Source of the DNA: Marinobacter vinifirmus | GTDB lineage: Bacteria > Pseudomonadota > Gammaproteobacteria > Pseudomonadales > Oleiphilaceae | Length of the DNA: 64,000 nt | Assembly: GCF_002258215.1 (NCBI RefSeq) | Contig: NZ_NEFY01000007.1 | Span: 124,001 to 188,000 of the forward strand | Reading direction: 5' to 3' | Shown: in pieces, positions 57,988-64,000 of the stretch | Position numbering within the stretch: position 1 is the stretch's first letter | Layout of the letters: each line of letters begins with the position of its first letter | Translations under genes and position numbers: made by a program | Notes under the pieces: generated by a model | The model's database searches: none | What the model saw: the letters and a program-made list of their open reading frames with translations, nothing else | Told to the model about the DNA's origin: nothing

Positions 57988-59739
57988 TTACTCCCCGGCT
58001 TTCGGGTTTAACGTACCCGCGCTGAGGGTTCTCAGCTCTTCCCGCTGTTCCGGGGTGAGCGTTGCCAGGTTCCGGAGCAGGGTTGCCAGTCTTTGCTGGC
58101 GCGCGGCTTCTTCGTTCGGGCTTAACAGCTCTCTGGCAGCAGCCAGTGTGCTTTCCCGTGCCGGTATGTGCTCCAGTCCGTCGAACAGGTTGTAGAACCT
58201 GTCGCGGGCCTGCTTATCGGTTGCCAGTCCCGCTACCAGTGCTTTGCGGGTCTGGATGTTGTTTTCCAGCAGCCAGCGGGCCAGTCGGCCGGCCTGCTCC
58301 AGTTGCCTTGTGCGGTCGGCCAGGGCTTTCACTTCCGTGGCCAGTTCCGGCGCCTCCAGCAGGGCCAGGCACAAGGTGCTGTCTTTGCTGAGTTTTACGT
58401 CAATACGTTCTTCTGAAGGCCGGTTCTGGCCTTCGTTGCGCCAGCCCCGGGCCTTGTAGTTCTGGCCTTGCTGGCGGTTCTGCCACTGGTTGCGGCCGCC
58501 GCACAGTCGCAGCATTTCGTGCCACATGGCGTCCCGCAGTGTGCTGCGGGGCATTTTGTTCAGTAGCGGCTCGGCCCGGGCTCTCAGTTCACCCCGGTGT
58601 TCCGGCAGTTGCAGGTCGAGCCCTTCGCTCTGGCGGTCAAACAGGTAGCGCGAGAGCGGAGTGGCGCCGTCTATGCGTTTCTGGAAGGCCTCGGCACCCT
58701 CTTTTCGGATCAGGGTGTCCGGGTCTTCGCCTTGCGGCAGCATCAGAAACTGCAGATGCAGGCCGTCTGCCATCAGCTCCAGGGCATTTTCCATGGCACG
58801 GTCGGCAGCACGGAAGCCGGCCTGGTCGCCGTCAAAGCAGAATACGATGTGTCTTACCTGCCGCAGCAGGGCGTTCAGGCTGTCCTGGTTGGTCGCTGTC
58901 CCCAGGGTAGCAACGGCGTAGTGAATGCCGTGCTGGGCCAGGGCGATCACGTCCATGTAGCCTTCCACCACCAGCAGCTTGTCCAGCTGGCGGATGGCTT
59001 GCCGGGCCTCGAACAGGCCGTAGATTTCACGGCTCTTGTGGAATACGTCCGATTCCGGCGAATTGATGTACTTGGCTTTGTCGTCGCCCAGTGTGCGACC
59101 ACCGAAAGCGACGGTTTTGCCCCGGGTGTTCCGGATCGGGAACATTACCCGGTTGCGAAACAGGTCTCTGGGGCGGCCGTATTGATCGGAAACCGTCCGG
59201 GTTTCAATCAGCGGGCCCTTCAGATCTTTCGGGGCTGCGTCGTAAAGGGCGGTGCCTGTGCCCGGGGCGAAGCCGATCTGGTATTGCTGGATAATCGAAT
59301 TATCCAGTCCGCGCTGTGTCAGGTAGTCCCTGGCGTAGGCGCCTTGCTGGCCGGCCAGGGCCGACTGGTAAAAGCGATTGGCAAAGTCCAGCGCATCGGT
59401 CAGCGTCCGGGCCTGCTGCATTTCCTGCTTGGCGGCCTTGTCGTAAGGCACTTCAAGCCCTGCGCGCCTGGCCAGTTCTTCCACTGCTTCGGTAAACCCG
59501 AGGCCCTCGAACTCACGAACGAAGCTGATGGCATCGCCGTGGGCGCCGCATCCGAAACAGTGATAGAAGCCTTTGTCTGGCCGAACGTTAAACGAAGGTG
59601 TTTTTTCGTCGTGGAACGGGCAGCAGGCTTTGTAATTTGCGCCGGCTTTTTTCAGGGTAATGCGGGAACCGATCAGCTCCGCCAGGTCGATACGATCCAG
59701 CAGGTCTTCAACAAATCGTTGAGGGATCAGTCCGCTCAT
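57988..59739 (-). CDS. dnaG: DNA primase
   Basis: DnaG (583 residues) lays RNA primers at the fork. The zinc-binding domain is at 35-65 (CCPFHDEKTPSF, FYHCFGCG). The RNA polymerase/TOPRIM core has VVEGYMDVIALAQHG and IVFCFDGDQAG. The DnaB-binding C-terminal helical domain covers about the last 130 residues. Length is at the short end for gammaproteobacteria (580-660). rpoD follows 118 bases downstream and rpsU lies 152 bases upstream beyond a terminator. Confidence 0.96.
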   Translation of the reverse strand: MSGLIPQRFVEDLLDRIDLAELIGSRITLKKAGANYKACCPFHDEKTPSFNVRPDKGFYHCFGCGAHGDAISFVREFEGLGFTEAVEELARRAGLEVPYDKAAKQEMQQARTLTDALDFANRFYQSALAGQQGAYARDYLTQRGLDNSIIQQYQIGFAPGTGTALYDAAPKDLKGPLIETRTVSDQYGRPRDLFRNRVMFPIRNTRGKTVAFGGRTLGDDKAKYINSPESDVFHKSREIYGLFEARQAIRQLDKLLVVEGYMDVIALAQHGIHYAVATLGTATNQDSLNALLRQVRHIVFCFDGDQAGFRAADRAMENALELMADGLHLQFLMLPQGEDPDTLIRKEGAEAFQKRIDGATPLSRYLFDRQSEGLDLQLPEHRGELRARAEPLLNKMPRSTLRDAMWHEMLRLCGGRNQWQNRQQGQNYKARGWRNEGQNRPSEERIDVKLSKDSTLCLALLEAPELATEVKALADRTRQLEQAGRLARWLLENNIQTRKALVAGLATDKQARDRFYNLFDGLEHIPARESTLAAARELLSPNEEAARQQRLATLLRNLATLTPEQREELRTLSAGTLNPKAGE

Positions 59740-59791
59740 GGTGGCTCCACTTCAGCCTGGGTGCCGGGGTAAAACGCTATTCACCATAGCC

Positions 59792-59828
59792 AAAAATGCC
59801 GCCGAAGCCAGGCCTCGGCGGCATTTTC
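59792..59828 (-). terminator. Terminator between rpsU and dnaG
   Basis: AAAATGCCGCCGA / TCGGCGGCATTTT stem with a 9-base loop and a T-rich exit on the minus strand. A partial terminator at this place is a classic feature of the rpsU-dnaG-rpoD operon, lowering dnaG relative to rpsU. Confidence 0.85.
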
Positions 59829-59891
59829 AGTTTGCCGGGTAGGGCGAAACGCCGTTCCGGCAATCAGTCTTGCTGTCGATGCGTTCTGAAC

Positions 59892-60107
59892 TCAGTACAG
59901 ACGCTCGAACTTACGCTGCTCACGCTGAAGCTTCTTGAGATGACGCTTAACGGCGGCAGCTGCTTTGCGCTTACGTACAGCGGTCGGCTTCTCGTAGTGC
60001 TCACGACGACGTACTTCAGACAGTACACCGGCCTTCTCGCAGGAACGCTTGAAGCGACGCAGTGCTACATCAAACGGCTCATTCTCTTTCACTTTAACAG
60101 CTGGCAT
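59892..60107 (-). CDS. rpsU: 30S ribosomal protein S21
   Basis: A 71-residue S21: [20 protein letters not shown], then [20 protein letters not shown] and a very basic tail with [17 protein letters not shown]. It binds near the 16S 3' end and helps start-site selection. It is the first gene of the macromolecular synthesis operon. A good sigma-70 promoter lies at 60224-60252. Confidence 0.98.
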   Translation of the reverse strand: MPAVKVKENEPFDVALRRFKRSCEKAGVLSEVRRREHYEKPTAVRKRKAAAAVKRHLKKLQREQRKFERLY

Positions 60108-60223
60108 TCGAAAATCACCTACCTGATAGATTCGGTTTCAATTGGTTCCGCCGGCCTTTGCCATGCGGGCTCGATCCCTGGTCAGATTGGCTAAAACTCG
60201 ACCAGTGCTAATTTAGGGCGGCA

Positions 60224-60252
60224 ATGATAACGGCTGGGCCTGCCGAGGTCAA
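60224..60252 (-). promoter_or_regulatory. rpsU promoter
   Basis: Read on the minus strand: TTGACC (60252-60247), 17-base spacer, TATCAT (60229-60224). Ten of 12 consensus positions match. It gives a leader of about 110 bases to rpsU. Confidence 0.65.
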
Positions 60253-60290
60253 TCATTGTTCAACGAAACTGCCGGAGGCTTTCGGGTTTC

Positions 60291-60299
60291 TGCTAAAAT
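60291..60299 (+). promoter_or_regulatory. Extended -10 promoter of tsaD
   Basis: TGCTAAAAT fits the extended -10 form TG-n-TAAAAT and lies 42 bases before the tsaD start. No -35 is visible. Confidence 0.45.
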
Positions 60300-60341
60300 G
60301 CCGCCAGCTTTCATTTCTCCTCCTGCGGATACGGCCTGACT

Positions 60342-61397
60342 ATGCTGATTCTTGGTATTGAAACCTCCTGCGACGAAACCGGCGTTGCCCTGTTTGATGA
60401 CGAGCAGGGGCTGCTGGCCCACGCCCTGTTCAGCCAGATTGACATGCACGCCGACTACGGCGGGGTAGTGCCGGAGCTGGCCTCGCGGGATCACGTGCGC
60501 AAATTGTTGCCCCTGTGCGACCAGGTGCTGGCCGAGGCCGGCAAAACCCGCAAGGATCTTGAGGGCATTGCCTACACCGCCGGCCCGGGCCTGATCGGCG
60601 CGTTGATGGTGGGCGGCTCGGTGGCCCACGCCCTGGGTTTTGCGCTGGATATTCCGGTACTGGGTGTGCACCACATGGAAGGCCATTTGCTGGCGCCCAT
60701 GCTGGAAGACAACCCGCCGGAATTTCCGTTTGTGGCGCTGCTGGTATCCGGCGGCCACACCCAGCTGGTGCGGGTAGACGGCATTGGCGAGTATGAAATG
60801 CTGGGCGAATCGGTAGACGACGCCGCCGGTGAGGCTTTCGATAAAACCGCCAAGATGCTGGGCCTGGATTACCCCGGCGGCCCCCGGGTGGCGGCGCTGG
60901 CCGAAAAGGGCCGCGATGGCATCTACCGGTTTCCGCGCCCGATGACCGATCGCCCCGGCCTGGACTTCAGTTTCAGCGGCCTGAAAACCTTTACCCTGAA
61001 TACCGTGAATGCGGCCCGGGATAACGGCAACCTGGACGAGCAGGTAAAAGCCGATATCGCCCTGGCCTTCGAGGCGGCGGTGGTGGATACCCTGACCATC
61101 AAATGCAAGCGGGCACTGGAGCAGACCGGCTGCAAGCGGCTGGTGATTGCCGGTGGCGTAAGTGCCAACAAGCGGCTGCGGGCCGGGTTGGAGAAGATGG
61201 CCGCGAAGCTGCGCGGCTCTGTGTTCTATGCCCGCCCGGAATTCTGCACCGATAACGGGGCCATGATTGCCTACGCCGGTGCCCAGCGGCTGCGGGCCGG
61301 GCAGCGTGACGGTGAACGGATTGTGTCGGTGCCGCGCTGGCCGATGAACACCCTGCCGGCGGTGAATGAGCCCCGGGCTAACGGCCTTGTAGACTGA
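60342..61397 (+). CDS. tsaD: tRNA threonylcarbamoyladenosine transferase TsaD
   Basis: TsaD transfers the threonylcarbamoyl group to A37 of ANN-decoding tRNAs. The 351-residue protein begins [20 protein letters not shown]. It contains the metal-binding [10 protein letters not shown], the loop [24 protein letters not shown] and the C-terminal [12 protein letters not shown]. It is divergent from rpsU, as in E. coli. It meets plsY tail to tail with a 3-base gap and no terminator. Confidence 0.97.
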   Translation: MLILGIETSCDETGVALFDDEQGLLAHALFSQIDMHADYGGVVPELASRDHVRKLLPLCDQVLAEAGKTRKDLEGIAYTAGPGLIGALMVGGSVAHALGFALDIPVLGVHHMEGHLLAPMLEDNPPEFPFVALLVSGGHTQLVRVDGIGEYEMLGESVDDAAGEAFDKTAKMLGLDYPGGPRVAALAEKGRDGIYRFPRPMTDRPGLDFSFSGLKTFTLNTVNAARDNGNLDEQVKADIALAFEAAVVDTLTIKCKRALEQTGCKRLVIAGGVSANKRLRAGLEKMAAKLRGSVFYARPEFCTDNGAMIAYAGAQRLRAGQRDGERIVSVPRWPMNTLPAVNEPRANGLVD

Positions 61398-61400
61398 GTA

Positions 61401-61994
61401 TTACAAACCGGTTTCCCGGCCCTGGGCCAGGCGGATCAGGTTATTGCGGTGGCGCACCACAATCAGCAGGGTAAGCAGGCCAAACAGGGGCAGGGTGTCC
61501 GGCTCCAGCAGGGCGCTGATGACCGGCCCGCTGGCAATGGCAATCAATGAGGCCAGCGCAGAGATACGCCAGCGCCACATGATCACCAGCCAGATGCCGG
61601 CCATGATCAGGGTTGTGACCGGTGCCAGCGCAAGGCCGGCCCCGAGGGCTGTTGCCACGCCCTTGCCGCCCTTGAACCGGTAGAACAGCGGAATCATATG
61701 GCCGGTTACCGCGCACAGGGCCACCATGGCCTGCACCAGGATGGATAGCCCCGCCAGGTGCGCCAGCCACACCGGTAGCCAGCCCTTGAAGGCATCCAGC
61801 GCCAGGGTGATCAGCGCCGGTTTCCAGCCGCCGGCCCGGTACACGTTGGTGGCTCCGGGGTTGCCGGAACCCAGCGCCCGCGGATCGGGCAACTGCCATG
61901 CGCGGCATACGGGAACGGCAAACAGCACCGAGCCGGCCAGGTAGGCGCCGAAGCAGAGCAGTACAGTCACAATCGGGTTGCTGGTTACATCCAT
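61401..61994 (-). CDS. plsY: Glycerol-3-phosphate acyltransferase PlsY
   Basis: PlsY acylates glycerol-3-phosphate with acyl-phosphate at the inner membrane. The 197-residue protein has about five membrane segments and the three family motifs: SGNPGATNVYR near residue 43, GHMIPLFYRFKGGKGVAT near 100 and a C-terminal HRNNLIRL. The ATG at 61994 (MDVTSNPIVTVLL) gives the usual length. It is divergent from folB, again the conserved tsaD/plsY/folB neighbourhood. Confidence 0.95.
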   Translation of the reverse strand: MDVTSNPIVTVLLCFGAYLAGSVLFAVPVCRAWQLPDPRALGSGNPGATNVYRAGGWKPALITLALDAFKGWLPVWLAHLAGLSILVQAMVALCAVTGHMIPLFYRFKGGKGVATALGAGLALAPVTTLIMAGIWLVIMWRWRISALASLIAIASGPVISALLEPDTLPLFGLLTLLIVVRHRNNLIRLAQGRETGL

Positions 61995-62138
61995 GGCTGC
62001 ATCGCAGGTGCGCAGACGGCACCGGGTGTTCTGTGAGAAAATGCCGCCCCTTAAATCCGGCAGACAGGCGAACAGCCACAGTATCGCTTGCCTGTGCATT
62101 ATTCAATCAGCCTTGAGTGGAACATCCTGGAGTCCGGT

Positions 62139-62507
62139 TTGGCAGATGCTTCAACAGACATCGTCTTCATCGAAGGCCTGGCGGTAGAGACCGTTATCGG
62201 CGTGTACGACTGGGAGCGCGACGTCACCCAGCGGCTGCTGGTGGACCTGGAAATGGCGTGGGACAACCGGCGCCCGGGTGCCAGTGACGATGTAACCGAT
62301 GCCCTGGACTATGCTGCGGTGAGCGAGCGGGTAACTGCCGTGCTGCAGGCACTGCAGCCGAAGTTGCTGGAGCGGGCGGCGGAAGAGATGGCCGGGGTGC
62401 TGCAGAATGAGTTCGGGGTACGCTGGTTGCGATTAACCCTGCGAAAGCCTGGCGCCGTGCCGGCGGCCAGGGCGGTGGGTGTAAAAATTGAAAGGGGAGA
62501 GCGGTGA
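62139..62507 (+). CDS. folB: Dihydroneopterin aldolase
   Basis: FolB cleaves dihydroneopterin in folate synthesis. The family start IVFIEGLAVETVIGVYDWER is near residue 8. YAAVSERVTAVLQ and the C-terminal LRLTLRKPGAVPAARAVGVKI complete the small fold. I propose TTG at 62139 (GGAG 8 bases before) giving 122 residues. An in-frame ATG at 62088 would add 17 unconserved residues and is the alternative. The stop overlaps the folK start. Confidence 0.85.
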   Translation: MADASTDIVFIEGLAVETVIGVYDWERDVTQRLLVDLEMAWDNRRPGASDDVTDALDYAAVSERVTAVLQALQPKLLERAAEEMAGVLQNEFGVRWLRLTLRKPGAVPAARAVGVKIERGER

Positions 62508-63022
62508 TGGCCAGGGTGTATATCAGTATCGGCAGTAACATCGACCGCTACCGGCACGTAACGGCAGCACTGGATGCCTTGCAACAGTGGTTTGGTGAGT
62601 TGGTGATCTCGCCGGTGTACGAGAGCGAGTCGGTGGGCTTTGACGGTTCGGACTTCCTGAACCTGGTGGTGGGGGTGGAGACCGACTTGCCGGTTGGCGA
62701 GTTATCTGCCCGTTTCAAGCAACTGGAGCGGGAAAACGGGCGCAAGCGGGATGCTCCCAAGTTCAGCCCGCGAACGCTGGACCTGGATATCCTGACCTGG
62801 GGCAGTGTTACCGGTGTAACCGATGGCGTTGAATTGCCCCGGGCCGAGATTCTGAAGAATGCCTTTGTGCTGCGTCCACTGGCAGATATTGCGCCGGATG
62901 AGGTGCATCCGGTGTGTGGCAAGCGCTATGAGAGTCTGTGGCAGGCCTACAGCACCGACCAGAAACTCTGGCCGGTGGATTTCACCTGGCAGGGGCGGCG
63001 GATTTCACAGGCCGTTGGCTGA
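62507..63022 (+). CDS. folK: HPPK: 6-hydroxymethyl-7,8-dihydropterin pyrophosphokinase
   Basis: FolK pyrophosphorylates hydroxymethyl-dihydropterin, two steps before dihydrofolate. The 171-residue protein has [19 protein letters not shown] at the start, the substrate segment [20 protein letters not shown] and the catalytic motif [11 protein letters not shown]. The ATG at 62507 shares its A with the folB TGA and has AGGGGAG 8 bases upstream, so folB and folK are translationally coupled. Its last 18 bases overlap the convergent pgi gene. Confidence 0.93.
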   Translation: MARVYISIGSNIDRYRHVTAALDALQQWFGELVISPVYESESVGFDGSDFLNLVVGVETDLPVGELSARFKQLERENGRKRDAPKFSPRTLDLDILTWGSVTGVTDGVELPRAEILKNAFVLRPLADIAPDEVHPVCGKRYESLWQAYSTDQKLWPVDFTWQGRRISQAVG

Positions 63023-64000
63023 CCGGAACCGCTCAATCAGGTGATCGGTGGCGCTGTCTCCTGCCGTGCCGTCACTCTTTTCGCCCAGCAGGCGCGGCAG
63101 GATTTCGTTGCCAATCTGCTTGCCCAGCTCCACGCCCCACTGATCAAAGCAGTCCACATCCCAGATAACGCTCTGCACAAAGGTGCGGTGCTCATACAGC
63201 GCAACCAGCGCACCCAGTGTCTCCGGGGTTAGCTGTTCCATCATCAGGATGTTGCTGGGCTGGTTGCCGGGGATTGCCTTGTGCGGGGCCAGCGTCTGCG
63301 CTGCAGCCTCAGCCATGCCGCTATCCCGCAGCTCCTGAACGGCTTCCTCCCGGGTTTTCCCCGCCATCATGGCCCGTGCCTGGCTCAGGCAATTGGCAAA
63401 CAGGGTGGCGTGGTGGTGTTCCACGGGGTTGTGGGACTTCAGCGGAATCACAAAGTCCGCCGGAATCAGCCGGGTGCCCTGGTGGATGAGCTGGTGATAG
63501 GCGTGCTGGCCGTTGGCGCCTACGCCACCCCAGAGAATCGGGCCGGTTGTGGCGTCTACCGGGGTACCGTGCTGGGTTACCCGCTTGCCGTTACTTTCCA
63601 TATCCAGCTGTTGCAGGTGTTCCGGCAGGTGTTTCAGGTACTCGTCGTAGGGCAGTACCGCGTGGCTACCGGCCCTCCAGAAGTTGTTGTACCACACGCT
63701 CAGCATGGCCATCAGCACCGGCAGGTTTCGCTCGGCCGGGGTGTTGCGGAAATGGCAGTCCATGGCATGGGCGCCGGCCAGCAGGGAACGGAAGTGATCC
63801 ATGCCCAGCGTCAGCGCGATGGGCAGGCCAATGGCCGACCACAGAGAATAACGGCCGCCCACCCAGTCCCACATGGGGAAGATGTTGTCAGCGGCAATGC
63901 CAAAGCCGGTGGCTGCTTCGATGTTGGTGGTGACCGCCATAAAGTGGCTGGCGATAGCCGTATCGGAGCCGCCATTGGCCAGGAACCATTGCCGGGCCAC
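63005..64000 (-). CDS. pgi: Glucose-6-phosphate isomerase, C-terminal part (cut by window end)
   Basis: Pgi interconverts glucose-6-phosphate and fructose-6-phosphate. The visible 331 residues are the C-terminal 60 percent of a roughly 550-residue enzyme; the N-terminus is beyond base 64000. [20 protein letters not shown] is the first family signature and [18 protein letters not shown] holds the catalytic Glu/His-region residues. [18 protein letters not shown] is the second signature. The 3' end overlaps folK on the opposite strand. Confidence 0.97.
   Translation of the reverse strand: MARQWFLANGGSDTAIASHFMAVTTNIEAATGFGIAADNIFPMWDWVGGRYSLWSAIGLPIALTLGMDHFRSLLAGAHAMDCHFRNTPAERNLPVLMAMLSVWYNNFWRAGSHAVLPYDEYLKHLPEHLQQLDMESNGKRVTQHGTPVDATTGPILWGGVGANGQHAYHQLIHQGTRLIPADFVIPLKSHNPVEHHHATLFANCLSQARAMMAGKTREEAVQELRDSGMAEAAAQTLAPHKAIPGNQPSNILMMEQLTPETLGALVALYEHRTFVQSVIWDVDCFDQWGVELGKQIGNEILPRLLGEKSDGTAGDSATDHLIERFRSANGL

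Overview
The window is chromosomal DNA of a gammaproteobacterium, most likely Marinobacter or a close relative. The evidence is gene order and gene content. The blocks proC-yggT-yggS/pilT-pilU, polA/DUF2782, pyrE/crc, rph/yicC, gmk-rpoZ-spoT-ridA, oxyR-recG and rpsU-dnaG-rpoD are arranged much as in Pseudomonas and Marinobacter. A FadL-type porin, a possible AupA/AupB-like outer-membrane/lipoprotein pair and a PEP-CTERM protein fit a marine, lipid-using bacterium. The genus is inferred from memory of these families, not from a search.

Layout. 1-14.8 kb is core chromosome: a partial dynamin-like GTPase, yggT, proC and yggS, the two type IV pilus retraction ATPases pilT and pilU, a FadL-like porin, polA, pyrE, crc, rph and yicC. 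A 108-bp branched palindromic element lies between crc and rph.

14.8-38.1 kb is a roughly 23.3 kb genomic island inserted in the 3' end of yicC. The left junction keeps a complete yicC whose last codons are supplied by the island. The right junction at 38110 still carries the displaced native last codons (QVQNLE-stop) and the yicC terminator. From left to right the island holds: a P4-type tyrosine integrase with a palindromic array of probable arm sites; IS3 debris; a cargo module (lipoprotein, alkyl sulfatase lipoprotein, divergent AraC-type regulator); a phage/ICE-like module (zinc-ribbon/glycine-zipper protein, DUF932, YqaJ exonuclease, cysteine-rich metal-binding protein); a defence module (IetA/IetS AAA ATPase plus subtilase, an MmeI-like single-chain restriction-modification enzyme, and an unrecognised 417-residue protein); and a maintenance module (27-residue micro-ORF, YagK/YfjJ-Gp2-like protein, AlpA, a winged-helix protein, and a ribbon-helix-helix protein behind a promoter-operator of overlapping palindromes).

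38.1-64 kb is core chromosome again: a universal stress protein, gmk, rpoZ, spoT, ridA, an SDR protein, oxyR, recG, an HDOD protein, DUF2489 and a molybdopterin oxidoreductase. It continues with a giant Ig-like lipoprotein with a strikingly short outer-membrane partner, a PEP-CTERM protein with a near-consensus sigma-54 promoter, a CAU-anticodon tRNA, rpoD-dnaG-rpsU on the minus strand, tsaD, plsY, folB-folK, and a pgi cut by the window end.

The most interesting content is the island's defence and maintenance half (25.8-38.0 kb). IetAS and MmeI-like enzymes are known defence families. The unrecognised 32849-34102 gene beside them, the micro-ORF at 34114, the stem that hides a ribosome site at 22089-22140 and the operator at 37121-37150 are the parts I could not explain from known systems.
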